A stretch of 64,000 bases of DNA from Spirochaetota bacterium (lineage in GTDB: Bacteria; Spirochaetota; UBA4802; UBA5550). A model generated the notes under the pieces. That model saw only the letters and a list, made by a program, of their open reading frames with translations. It was not told where the DNA came from and did not search any database. This document shows positions 1-7,952 of the stretch, piece after piece. A program made the position numbers and the translations under genes. The stretch spans positions 278,194 through 342,193 of the forward strand of contig JAGNKX010000003.1 in the NCBI GenBank assembly GCA_017999915.1, in the 5' to 3' direction. The stretch's first letter is position 1. Every line of letters begins with the position of its first letter.

Positions 1-653
1 TGCTCAAGAACAAGAACGTGCCGGTTTACGGCTTCGATTTCACCTCACGGATCCTTACCCTGGACATCCACGGCGAGGCGAGCCTCTCCTACGGCGACAA
101 TACCAGGCGCCTCAGGAATTATCCCTGGTACGTGATCGGCGTGTTCCCGTCAATGCCCGTGGAATGGCTCTACCTGTTTCCCCGCAAGTCCGATCTGATG
201 GATTACCGGGTCCGGGGCAGGTGGATACCGAAGGCGAGCCTCGGCTTCGGCCGGGGCTTCGAGGTCCTTGACGTCAAGGACCGGATACGCTTTGACGTGG
301 AGGCATTTTACAACCATGCCGGGTACGACCGGAACGTATTCGAAAAGGACTTCTTCACGTCGAGCTATTTCCTCTCAAGCGGTCTCTACACGCCGAACTA
401 CTACGGGAAGTGGTACGCTGGCCTCTTCATCACCATACGGCAGATGTTCGTGGAGGAGCTTTCGGCCATGATCAATGGAGTGGTCAACATCCAGGACCAG
501 TCCTCGATCGTGTCCGGCATGATCACCTACGCGCCCTTTTACGACCTCTCCCTCACCCTGATGGTCAACGGCTTTGTCGGCAAGACCAACCGGGAATACA
601 CAGTCTACGGGAATTACTTCACATCGGAGCTGTCGATAAAGCTGGTGTTTTAG
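1..653 (+). CDS. Outer-membrane beta-barrel protein, 3' part only
   Basis: The reading frame is open from the first base of the window, so the start of the gene lies upstream; a GTG at 18 is in frame but nothing shows that it is a start. The visible 217 residues alternate polar and aromatic residues, are rich in Tyr, Phe and Gly, and end in LSIKLVF. A terminal Phe after alternating hydrophobic residues is the usual C-terminal insertion signal of outer-membrane beta-barrels, so the protein is probably inserted by the BAM complex. I cannot tell whether it is a porin, a TonB-dependent receptor or another barrel. It is followed by a palindromic repeat region rather than by another gene on the same transcript. 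Confidence 0.6.
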   Translation, partial: LKNKNVPVYGFDFTSRILTLDIHGEASLSYGDNTRRLRNYPWYVIGVFPSMPVEWLYLFPRKSDLMDYRVRGRWIPKASLGFGRGFEVLDVKDRIRFDVEAFYNHAGYDRNVFEKDFFTSSYFLSSGLYTPNYYGKWYAGLFITIRQMFVEELSAMINGVVNIQDQSSIVSGMITYAPFYDLSLTLMVNGFVGKTNREYTVYGNYFTSELSIKLVF

Positions 654-679
654 ATATATTCCTTTTCATTCTTTCATAT

Positions 680-905
680 GCCCTCATCCCCCGTCCCCTT
701 CTCCCATGAAAAATTGAAGAAAGGAGAAGGGGAGTGTTGATAAAGACCATTAATGCGGAAACCCTCTCCTTTTTTCAGAGCTAAATGGGAGAGGCTCCCG
801 ACAGGAGGTCGCAGTGCCGAGCGCGGCCAGGATGGCCGAAAAACGCTCGGCGTGCCCCGGCTTGTCCCGAGCGTCGTCGAGGGAAGGGGCGGGTGAGGGT
901 AAAAG
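680..905. repeat. Dispersed palindromic repeat, copy A (composite)
   Basis: This non-coding block starts with a C-rich arm (CCCTCATCCCC, CTTCTCCCAT), continues through AATTGAAGAAAGGAGAAGGGGAG and AAACCCTCTCCTTTTTTC, and closes with ATGGGAGAGG and GGGTGAGGG, so arms pair over long distances. The same order of motifs occurs at 3400-3527. Copy A also holds an extra module (791-840) that is nearly the same as 49408-49457. It lies between the beta-barrel gene and the promoter of the polyamine genes. It resembles a MITE or ERIC-type intergenic repeat; no transposase is seen. Confidence 0.7.
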
Positions 906-982
906 AAAGGATACAGCGAGAGGCACTCCCGGCCTGTAAAATAACGGCCTTCCTTTTTCAATATCTAGTCATCCTTATGTTC

Positions 983-1011
983 TTGACACTAAATCGGGCA
1001 TTTAATAGAAA
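983..1011 (+). promoter_or_regulatory. Sigma-70-like promoter of the polyamine pair
   Basis: TTGACA (983-988) matches the -35 consensus exactly. It is followed by a 17-base spacer and TAGAAA (1006-1011, four of six matches to TATAAT). Transcription would start near 1018, about 33 bases before the likely start codon at 1051. The site lies outside repeat copy A. Confidence 0.5.
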
Positions 1012-1050
1012 GAACGTCTGTTTTGTTGATATTATTGATTGAGGATGCTG

Positions 1051-2238
1051 ATGATGAAACACGACAAGAACAGCTGTCCGGGCAAGGAGCGCTATCTATC
1101 TGGAAAACGGATCCTCCCCAAATCGATATCCAAAGATACGGACATCGTAACGCTGATTGACAATATGGACGCCTACAACGGCGGGCGCCTTCGGGCGGCC
1201 TGCCAGCTCTTAAAAGATCGCTATTCCCACGAGGACGTTACCGTGGGCATGAGCCTTGCCGGCGCCCTGACGCCGGCTGGCCTGGGGCCGTCGGCCATCA
1301 TCCCCCTCATGAACCACGGCTATGTCGACTGGATCGTGGCCACCGGCGCCAACATGTACCATGACCTGCATTTTGCCTTCAACCTGCCCATGTTCCGGGG
1401 AAGCCATACCGTCGACGATACGGACCTGCGCGACAAGGGCGTCACCCGGATCTACGATATCCTCTTCGATTACGAGGACGTCCTCATGGAGACGGACCGT
1501 ATCCTGAGAAGGATCATGGTGCGGCCCGAGTTCCAGAAAGAGATGGGCACCAGGGAATTCTACCATCACCTGGGCAAGATCTTGAACGAGCACGAGCAGA
1601 AGAACGGGCTGGGCGAGGTGAGCATCCTCGCGGCCGCCTACCGGAACGGCATCCCCGTGTTCACCTCGTCGCCGGGCGACTCCACCATCGGCATGAACGT
1701 GGCGGGGCTCGAGCTTCTCGCCGAGGCGGCCGGACTTGCTGATAAATTCAAGCTGAAGATCAACCCGACCATCGACGTCAACGATTCCACCGCCATCATC
1801 CTGAACGCCAAGAATTACGAGAAGGGAAAGACCGGGGTTATTCTCATCGGCGGCGGCAGCCCGAAGAACTTCATGCTCCAGACTGAGCCGCAGATACAGG
1901 AAGTGCTGATGATCCCGGAAGTGGGGCAGGACTACGATATCAACATCACCGACGCGCGCCCCGACACCGGCGGGCTTTCCGGCGCGCCCCCCAGCGAGGC
2001 CGCCAGCTGGGGCAAGATCGATCCTACCAAGCTGGACGAGACCGTGACCGCCTATCTCGACGTGACCGTGGCGGTCCCCCTCATGGTCGCCTACGTGCGA
2101 CAGGCGGCGAAGCCGAAGAAGCTGAAGCGCCTCTACGACCGGGGACAGGAGCTTCATGAAAAGCTCATCAAGTCCTACCTGGAGAACAACAGGGAAGTGG
2201 AGGATCTGAAGAAGCTCATGGCCGCGCTCCAGGCATAA
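1051..2238 (+). CDS. Deoxyhypusine synthase-like aminobutyltransferase
   Basis: The 395-residue product belongs to the deoxyhypusine synthase family: NAD-binding fold, DLHFAFNLP near the start, and GGGSPKNF near residue 267, where Lys272 fits the lysine that forms the enzyme-imine intermediate. Eukaryotic and archaeal enzymes modify eIF5A with the aminobutyl group of spermidine. Bacteria lack eIF5A, and bacterial homologues have been linked to making homospermidine or related polyamines by the same transfer. The ornithine decarboxylase 25 bases downstream would supply putrescine and supports a polyamine role. The start at ATG 1051 is chosen because GAGG sits six bases before it; ATGs at 1045 and 1054 are also possible. 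The exact acceptor and product are inferred. Confidence 0.8.
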   Translation: MMKHDKNSCPGKERYLSGKRILPKSISKDTDIVTLIDNMDAYNGGRLRAACQLLKDRYSHEDVTVGMSLAGALTPAGLGPSAIIPLMNHGYVDWIVATGANMYHDLHFAFNLPMFRGSHTVDDTDLRDKGVTRIYDILFDYEDVLMETDRILRRIMVRPEFQKEMGTREFYHHLGKILNEHEQKNGLGEVSILAAAYRNGIPVFTSSPGDSTIGMNVAGLELLAEAAGLADKFKLKINPTIDVNDSTAIILNAKNYEKGKTGVILIGGGSPKNFMLQTEPQIQEVLMIPEVGQDYDINITDARPDTGGLSGAPPSEAASWGKIDPTKLDETVTAYLDVTVAVPLMVAYVRQAAKPKKLKRLYDRGQELHEKLIKSYLENNREVEDLKKLMAALQA

Positions 2239-2263
2239 ATGATATAAAAAGGAACAGGGACAG

Positions 2264-3394
2264 ATGAAAAAAGACATACTTCCCCTCGTAAGGAAGCACG
2301 GCACCCCTCTATTCATCCTCGACCATGGGAAGATACGGGAGAACTACCGCGCCTTTAAGAAGAACCTGCCCCGGGTGCAGTGCTACTACGCGGTCAAGGC
2401 GAACTCAAACCAGGAGATCATCAAGACCCTCTTCAACGAGGGGTCGAGCTTCGATGTCGCTTCCTATAACGAGTTCATGCAGGTGTACGAGTACATCAAG
2501 AATTTCAATAAGAAAGATAAGCATTTCTATATCTGGGACAAGATCATTTTCTCCAACACCATCAAGGACCGGGACACCCTGCGGAAGATCAAGCGGTACC
2601 GGCCCCTGGTCACCTTCGACAATATCGATGAAGTGAAGAAGATACGGGACCACTGCGAGACCGCCGGCCTGGTGCTGCGGCTCAAGGTGCCCGACATAGG
2701 CTCCCAGGTGGAGATGAGCTCCAAGTTCGGCGCGGAGCCGGGGGAGGCCCTGGGCCTGATCCGCCGCGCCGCGGATATGGGCCTGGATGTGGAGGGCCTG
2801 AGCTTCCACGTGGGGAGCCAGTGCGTCAACTTCGACAACTACACGGCCGCATTGGAGATCACCTCCGGGATCTTTCATGACGCCAGGAAAAAGGGACACC
2901 GTCTGAACATCGTCGATATCGGCGGCGGGTTCCCCGTCCCCTACGACGCCCACGCGCCGCGCTTCGAGAACCTGGCGAAGGTGCTGAACGCCGAGTTCGG
3001 GCGGCTTTTCCCGGACGACATCGAGATCCTGGCGGAACCGGGGCGGTTCATGGTGGCCACGGCCGCGACCCTGGTGACCGAGATAATAGGAAAGGCCCGC
3101 AGGGACGGCAAGCTCTTCTATCACATCAACGACGGCGTATACCATACCTTTTCCGGCGTCGTGTACGATCACTGGATCCCCAATTTCGAGTCGCTCAAGC
3201 GGGGCAAGCGCGAGGTCTGCGCCGTGGTCGGCCCCACCTGCGACAGCTTCGACAAGATATCCCTGTCGGTGCACCTGCCGGGGAACCTGGAGATCGGCGA
3301 CTATCTTTACACGACCAACATCGGCGCCTACAGCACCGCCTCTTCGACGAAGTTCAACGGCTTCGACGGCGCGAAGATCATCCATGTTAAGTGA
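2264..3394 (+). CDS. Ornithine decarboxylase, alanine-racemase fold (fold III)
   Basis: This PLP enzyme removes CO2 from ornithine (possibly lysine) to give putrescine (or cadaverine). In its 376 residues the PLP lysine is Lys45 in YYAVKANSN; HVGSQ and the EPGRF phosphate-binding motif follow, and Cys326 in GPTCDSFD is the active-site cysteine. GPTCD with NDGVYHTF and a GAYSTASSTKFNGF ending is closer to eukaryote-type ornithine decarboxylase than to diaminopimelate decarboxylase. ATG 2264 follows AGGAAC at a normal distance. It is the second gene of a two-gene unit with the deoxyhypusine synthase-like gene, so putrescine made here may feed that enzyme. Substrate choice between ornithine and lysine cannot be settled from sequence alone. 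Confidence 0.85.
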   Translation: MKKDILPLVRKHGTPLFILDHGKIRENYRAFKKNLPRVQCYYAVKANSNQEIIKTLFNEGSSFDVASYNEFMQVYEYIKNFNKKDKHFYIWDKIIFSNTIKDRDTLRKIKRYRPLVTFDNIDEVKKIRDHCETAGLVLRLKVPDIGSQVEMSSKFGAEPGEALGLIRRAADMGLDVEGLSFHVGSQCVNFDNYTAALEITSGIFHDARKKGHRLNIVDIGGGFPVPYDAHAPRFENLAKVLNAEFGRLFPDDIEILAEPGRFMVATAATLVTEIIGKARRDGKLFYHINDGVYHTFSGVVYDHWIPNFESLKRGKREVCAVVGPTCDSFDKISLSVHLPGNLEIGDYLYTTNIGAYSTASSTKFNGFDGAKIIHVK

Positions 3395-3399
3395 AGAAC

Positions 3400-3527
3400 C
3401 CCCTCACCCCCAACCCCTCTCCCATTAAGAATTGAAAAAAGGAGAGGGGAGCGAAATTCATTATAACAGAAACCCTCTCCTTTTTTCCAAGCTACATGGG
3501 AGAGGGTGCGCAGAGCGCGGGTGAGGG
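3400..3527. repeat. Dispersed palindromic repeat, copy B (simple)
   Basis: It has the same order of motifs as copy A: CCCTCACCCCC, CCCTCTCCCAT, AATTGAAAAAAGGAGAGGGGAG, then AAACCCTCTCCTTTTTTC, ATGGGAGAGGG and GCGGGTGAGGG. The two ends are complementary (CCCTCACCC with GGGTGAGGG, CTCTCCCAT with ATGGGAGAG), so the whole 128-base unit can fold on itself. It starts just after the ornithine decarboxylase stop codon and may act as a transcript end. With copy A it brackets the polyamine pair. Confidence 0.75.
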
Positions 3528-3538
3528 ATATCTCTGTG

Positions 3539-4093
3539 TTACTTGGTTGCAAACGAACGGTCGAAGAGTTCCTCGATGGCCTTTTTAGCGTCGTCGGTGA
3601 GGTTCCGAGTGCCGGTGCCGCAGAAGGTCTTGTGGGAGATCACCGGCGTGTCCTTCACCCAGGCGCTGTCGGTCCAGGTGAACCATGATTTCTTTTCCTG
3701 ATCGTATACGCTCACGGGACGGTTGAAGAGCTTCGCCAGCTCCACGCCCCAGCCGGTGCCGCCTTTCACGGTATTGTCCTCGTTGATATGGCCCACGGAA
3801 AAAACCTGGAATCCCCTGTTGACCATGTGAAAGATCGACTGGATGACCTTCCGGATCATATCAACCTCGGAGAAGTTACGGCCCATCCGCATGGAAACGA
3901 TTTCCATGCTCACGTTGCCTTCGGCGAGCTCCTTCGGGCCCAGGACCTGGATGCCCCTGTTGCGCTCCATCTTGTGGCCTTCAAAGGAGAAATTGACTTC
4001 CCTGAGGCCGTATTTCTCGGCCTGCCTGCCGAATTCAGCCTCGGTCCCCCTGTGACCGCCGCTGTACAAAATAAATTCAGATACGTCTGCCAT
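3539..4093 (-). CDS. Possible SLOG/Rossmann-type nucleotide-binding protein
   Basis: A 184-residue soluble protein with no signal peptide or membrane segment. It begins with a short hydrophobic strand followed by YSGGHRGTEAEFGRQAEKYG, and later has FSVGHI and GGTGWGVELAKLFNRPVSVYDQ. This pattern (strand, Gly-rich turn, helix; then GGTG before a helix) recalls the SLOG superfamily of Rossmann-like nucleotide-binding proteins, whose members bind nucleotides or release cytokinin-like bases. I infer the relation from pattern only. The start is ATG 4093, preceded by AGGAG six bases upstream; an upstream in-frame TTG is less likely. It converges on the polyamine operon and has no partner gene on its strand. 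Confidence 0.45.
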   Translation of the reverse strand: MADVSEFILYSGGHRGTEAEFGRQAEKYGLREVNFSFEGHKMERNRGIQVLGPKELAEGNVSMEIVSMRMGRNFSEVDMIRKVIQSIFHMVNRGFQVFSVGHINEDNTVKGGTGWGVELAKLFNRPVSVYDQEKKSWFTWTDSAWVKDTPVISHKTFCGTGTRNLTDDAKKAIEELFDRSFATK

Positions 4094-4422
4094 TTGCAAC
4101 TCCTGTTTGTTCTTTAAATGTAAGCTTGGAAATGCCGCTTTGCCTGAAAATAATGACCTTTCACCGCCGAAGACAACGGCCCGTTATACCTGCCAATATT
4201 CAAGACAATAAGCACTCTGCTATAGTGTGGTTATTCGAGGTATGCTGCCGCATGGATCCCATGAAAATGTCCACTGTTCCGGACACAGGGGATGGAATGA
4301 CGTTTTTTGTCAAATAAATAATTGGCGGCTCTAAAAATTAGATTTTTCAATTCAGGATCATTATCCGGGGGTTGCCCCGTGGGCACAGGGAAAAAAAGTT
4401 GAAGATTCGCCGGAATTATAGT
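4094..4422. other. Non-coding gap between divergent genes
   Basis: The gap holds the upstream regions of the minus-strand gene at 4093 and the plus-strand gene at about 4423. Short open frames here have no ribosome-binding site and no recognisable product. I see no clear promoter pair, repeat or RNA gene. Confidence 0.4.
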
Positions 4423-4710
4423 ATGATAGTAATACGTATGAAGGTCCTGATACAACAAGTAATCCGCAAGCACAAGGCTTTGATACTCCATGAAGCGTCC
4501 CTTATCCATGGCTTTCTGAGGCTGTTGATGAAACAGATCAATACCAATGAAAAGTGGACCAGGGAGGAAAGACTGGAATTGAGGCATCATATCAAGCATC
4601 TTTCACTATACATCCCGGCGCTGATCATCTTCTGCCTGCCCTTCGGCATGCTCCTTGTCCCTGTCCTTGCGGAAACGCTTGACAGGCGGTCGGTGCGGCG
4701 TCCCCGGTAG
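4423..4710 (+). CDS. Small LETM1-like membrane protein
   Basis: The product is about 95 residues with a charged helical N-terminal half and one strong hydrophobic stretch near the C-terminus. WTREERLELRHHIKHL followed by IPALIIFCLPFGMLLVPVLAETL matches the start of the LETM1 domain, where a basic segment precedes a single membrane helix with a Pro-Phe and LLVPV. Mitochondrial LETM1 affects K+/Ca2+ exchange; short bacterial forms have no known role. The rest of the LETM1 domain is missing. The start is uncertain: ATGs at 4423 and 4438 are both possible and neither has a good ribosome-binding site. A longer frame runs back to 4372. Confidence 0.45.
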   Translation: MIVIRMKVLIQQVIRKHKALILHEASLIHGFLRLLMKQINTNEKWTREERLELRHHIKHLSLYIPALIIFCLPFGMLLVPVLAETLDRRSVRRPR

Positions 4711-4740
4711 ATTATATTAAACAAATGGAAGTATAAATCA

Positions 4741-5316
4741 ATGCAGAAAGTGAAGAAACAAATGCTTCCCTTCCTGGCAGGGGTAATGGCGCTCTGTTCC
4801 TGCGCTACTTCGGGCTGGCTGTTTTCCGCCACAAAATATGATTTTCGGACAGCGCGGATCACAACCCGGGGATATGCGGCGAAACGGCCGGTTAGAACGA
4901 CCCTGGCCATTGAATGCGCTCCCGGCAAGGATGGCGCGGTAACTTTGAACTATACGGTCTTCGGTGCGGGCAAAATTGAAGGATTTGACTTTGACGCTTT
5001 CGAGTGCCCCTATGCGCCGGCATCCCTTGTGAAACTGGCTGATATAGACGTGGTGACGCAATCGGGAACGGCAAAATACCAGACGGCCATTGCGGGATCA
5101 TATACCGGCGCGGATGATTTCAGTTTTTCAGTGAGTGCCATGAACAAGGACAGGAGCGTTGTCAGGACAATTGCCGAAACCCTTGCCGCCGGGGCTGACA
5201 GGATCGTCATTACGGTACATGACATGAAGAACCGGTCCGCCACAGTCAGGACCGAGTTCCCCGCCGGGGACGCTGGCGCCGCCGTTGGCAAAGCAATTCG
5301 GGGCTGCTGCAGGTAA
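4741..5316 (+). CDS. Putative lipoprotein of unknown function
   Basis: This 191-residue protein opens with a lipoprotein-type signal: MQKVKK, a hydrophobic core, and ALCSC with Cys21 as the likely lipidated residue. A Cys at the -2 position of the lipobox is unusual but tolerated. The rest is predicted extracytoplasmic and beta-rich, with a short acidic and aromatic stretch (GFDFDAFECPY) near the middle. I recognise no family. ATG 4741 has GGAAG upstream at a reasonable distance. The gene follows the LETM1-like gene by 30 bases in the same direction and may share its transcript. It ends 31 bases before the convergent radical-SAM gene. Confidence 0.55.
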   Translation: MQKVKKQMLPFLAGVMALCSCATSGWLFSATKYDFRTARITTRGYAAKRPVRTTLAIECAPGKDGAVTLNYTVFGAGKIEGFDFDAFECPYAPASLVKLADIDVVTQSGTAKYQTAIAGSYTGADDFSFSVSAMNKDRSVVRTIAETLAAGADRIVITVHDMKNRSATVRTEFPAGDAGAAVGKAIRGCCR

Positions 5317-5347
5317 TCGTGATGCCGTCAGGCGCCGTTCCCTTGAC

Positions 5348-6568
5348 TCAGGCGTCGGCCTTCCATTTAAGGTAATTGGGGACACCGCTGTGGTGAATAT
5401 AGCAGGCGGGATCCTCGCCGAGGGGATCGCCCGTCGCGGCGTAGGCCTTGCCGCGGCAGCCGCCGCAGATCTCCCTGTTCTCGCACTCCCCGCATTTTCC
5501 CTTGAGGCGGTCCCTGTCGGAAAGGCTTGTGAAGATCTCGCTTTTTGACCAGATATCGCTGATTCTCATCTCGCGCACGTTGCCGCCGCTTACCGGGACA
5601 AAGGGGCAGGGCCACACGTCGCCGTTCGGCTTGATATAGATGAGTCCCCATCCAGCGGCGCAGCCGTGGAAGACGGGCCCCCGGGCCTTCGGCTTACTGT
5701 CGCTGTTGTCGCGCCCGAGGAGGTGCGGCCAGTACTGGGGCGCGGCCACCGGCTCGATGATGGTCATGGAATTCTTCTGGAGCTTCTTGACCGTCTTCAC
5801 AAGGCTCAGGCTGTCCTCCGGCGAAAGGACCGAATCAAGGATCGCGCTGCCCCGGCCCATGGGCACCAGCTGGTAGCAGAGCATGATGTCGGCGCGGATG
5901 TCGTGGCAGAAACGGATGACGTCCGGCAGGGTGGCGATGTTTTCCTGCATGGCGGTGAAGTTTATCTGGATGACCATGCCGGCGGACCTGCACGCCTCGA
6001 TGCCCCGGAGGGCCCGCTCGAAGGCTGTCGTGTTCTGCCTGATATGGTTATGGATCGCGCTGTCGGTGGAGTCGAAGCTCACCGCAATCCCCTTGACCCC
6101 CAGCTTTTTCAGCTCCCGCGCCCGGGCGCCGTCTATGAGGGTGCCGTTGGTCGCTATGACGTTGACGAGTCCGAGCTTCCTGCTGCGGGCCAGGAGCCGG
6201 TCGATATCTGGACGCACCAGGGGCTCGCCCCCGGAGTAGGCCAGCATCCTGAAGCGCTTCATCGACGCGAGCTGTGCCAGCATGGCGTATCCTTCCTCCG
6301 TGGAAAGCTCGTCCGGACCCGCCACGGATGACGTGGCGTGGCAGTGGCGGCAGCGAAGGTTGCACGCCTCGGTCACCTCCCACACGGCGTGGTATCCGAA
6401 GCCGATGCACCCCATGCCGACGGCGCCGGCCGATACCGGTATCGATTTGAAGGAAGACGTTCCAAGCCACTGGAGGAAACTGCTCCATCCGGTCGTCCTG
6501 CGCAGCAGCAGGGCGGCACGAAATTGCTTCAATAGGTTGCCGGCGGCCAGGTAGTGTTTCAGCGCCAT
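5348..6568 (-). CDS. Radical SAM/SPASM enzyme
   Basis: The 406-residue protein has the radical-SAM cluster motif CNLRCRHC (Cys69, Cys73, Cys76), a SAM-binding YSGGEP, and a Cys-rich C-terminal SPASM region (HGCAAGWG, WPCPFVP, CGECENREICGGCRG) that should bind one or two more Fe-S clusters. SPASM enzymes modify peptides, cofactors or haem intermediates; the layout resembles NirJ/AhbD and PqqE relatives, but the substrate is unknown. The first 55 residues form a helical extension before the barrel. Its start (ATG 6568) lies inside the end of the upstream prenyltransferase gene, with a 10-base overlap, so the two are probably translated together. That neighbour hints at a lipid, quinone or haem-related substrate, which is inference. 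Confidence 0.8.
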   Translation of the reverse strand: MALKHYLAAGNLLKQFRAALLLRRTTGWSSFLQWLGTSSFKSIPVSAGAVGMGCIGFGYHAVWEVTEACNLRCRHCHATSSVAGPDELSTEEGYAMLAQLASMKRFRMLAYSGGEPLVRPDIDRLLARSRKLGLVNVIATNGTLIDGARARELKKLGVKGIAVSFDSTDSAIHNHIRQNTTAFERALRGIEACRSAGMVIQINFTAMQENIATLPDVIRFCHDIRADIMLCYQLVPMGRGSAILDSVLSPEDSLSLVKTVKKLQKNSMTIIEPVAAPQYWPHLLGRDNSDSKPKARGPVFHGCAAGWGLIYIKPNGDVWPCPFVPVSGGNVREMRISDIWSKSEIFTSLSDRDRLKGKCGECENREICGGCRGKAYAATGDPLGEDPACYIHHSGVPNYLKWKADA

Positions 6569-7503
6569 ATCGCGAGCACTCCCACGGTGATGGATGAGAG
6601 ATGGTTCAGCACGATGGTGAGGCCGCAGATCGGCTCCAGCGTTTCGAGGCTCCGCCAGCGTCGGCGCACGGCCACATTGACCGCCAGGACCAGGCCGAGA
6701 ATGGCGGCGGGAGCCGCCGCGAGAAGGTGCGCCGGGGACCAGCTCCTGAACAGGGCCCAGAGGACGATGATTGAAATAGATGTCAGGACCGCAATGACGG
6801 AATAGAGGACCGCGCCTGCGTTCTTTCCGATGCGGACCAGGAGGTTGAGCTTGCCGGAATCGCGGTCCGCCTCGTAATCAGGAAATTCATTGATAAGGAT
6901 GACATTGAAAATGGTCAGGGCCACGGGTATGCTGAAGTAATAGCTGTACGGCGGTATGGAGCCGGAGGCGCAGAGGTGCCCGGTGACCAGGGTGAGCCAG
7001 CCGTAGCAAAAGGCGATGAAGAGCTCGCCGACGCCGCGCATCACCAGGCGTACCGGCGGCATGGAATAGAGCACCGCGCTGCCGATGCCGAAGGCCCCCA
7101 GGGCGAGCAGCAACAGGCTGCCGTGAATTGCGTATATGGCCAGGCCCATTAGGGCGGCGGATGCGAAGAGCGATATGGCCAGGAACATAACCGATCGTTC
7201 GGAGAGGGTCCCGCTGGCCACCATCAGGGTACCGCCGGAGAATTTCGTCCGCCCGTACAGGGCCGTTTTGGAATCCTCCTGCTGGTCATAGATTTCACCG
7301 ATAAGATAGCAGCCGATGCAGATAAACAGAACGGCCATGATTCCGAGCAGGGCCGAAAGCCATGAAACAGGACGGCCATGGGCATAGGCCAGGTACACGC
7401 CGACCCCGAAGGGGACAACGGCGACCGTGGTGAAGGGAAGCCTCATGACGTTGGCCCAGTTCTTGACTGTTGCAAATCGTTTATCGTTTATTGCCTGTTG
7501 CAT
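6559..7503 (-). CDS. UbiA-family prenyltransferase
   Basis: An integral membrane protein of 314 residues with about eight or nine membrane helices. The two Asp-rich loops that bind Mg-prenyl diphosphate are present: GEIYDQQEDS near residue 85 and NEFPDYEADRDSGK near residue 200. The second loop is close to that of MenA, which prenylates 1,4-dihydroxy-2-naphthoate in menaquinone synthesis. The first loop has Gly-Glu where the usual motif has Asn-Asp. The start is ATG 7503, preceded by AAGGA; an in-frame TTG at 7536 gives a longer frame without a better site. It is first in a two-gene unit with the overlapping radical-SAM gene. The aromatic acceptor is not known; no other menaquinone gene is in the window. 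Confidence 0.8.
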   Translation of the reverse strand: MQQAINDKRFATVKNWANVMRLPFTTVAVVPFGVGVYLAYAHGRPVSWLSALLGIMAVLFICIGCYLIGEIYDQQEDSKTALYGRTKFSGGTLMVASGTLSERSVMFLAISLFASAALMGLAIYAIHGSLLLLALGAFGIGSAVLYSMPPVRLVMRGVGELFIAFCYGWLTLVTGHLCASGSIPPYSYYFSIPVALTIFNVILINEFPDYEADRDSGKLNLLVRIGKNAGAVLYSVIAVLTSISIIVLWALFRSWSPAHLLAAAPAAILGLVLAVNVAVRRRWRSLETLEPICGLTIVLNHLSSITVGVLAIWR

Positions 7504-7952
7504 TTGGATTTTCCTTATCTGGAAATATTTTGCCAAAATTGGCGACTTTGCCGGTTAATGCAATTACATTTTTCATGATCCTGGTTATTATCATTAACTG
7601 GGACGATGTCATGGACCTCGGCAGGCCCTTTGCATCGGGAACGGCGCTGAAGAACCGGTATTGCCGGATTTTTTATAAAATAATTGATTTACTTTTTTAT
7701 GCAATTGAGTTACTTTAATCATATGCACGGTGATACCGTATTTATGCTTGGAATGAATATTATCGCTGCCGTAGCACTTTCCTTCATTTATGGCGAGGGG
7801 ATCCGCCTCGATCGATGCTTTAAATGCGTCAATGCCGCTTTTTCTTTTTCTCGGCCGCCTTATAATGCACAATCTTCATGGTAACTGTCTGGATTTTATT
7901 ACTGTATTAGGTGATACATAGTTTTTATCCATATCTTCGTTAGCAAGGATAT
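7504..7952. other. Non-coding gap between divergent genes
   Basis: About 450 bases separate the prenyltransferase and the large histidine kinase. It should hold promoters for both. Short open frames on both strands lack ribosome-binding sites and look like chance. No repeat, RNA gene or convincing -35/-10 pair was found. Confidence 0.4.

Noticed and set aside
1210..2316. 368-codon open frame on the minus strand
   Set aside because: It is antisense to the deoxyhypusine synthase-like gene and has no recognisable domain.
4231..4599. 122-codon open frame on the minus strand
   Set aside because: It overlaps the LETM1-like frame, has no ribosome-binding site, and its sequence lacks a family pattern.
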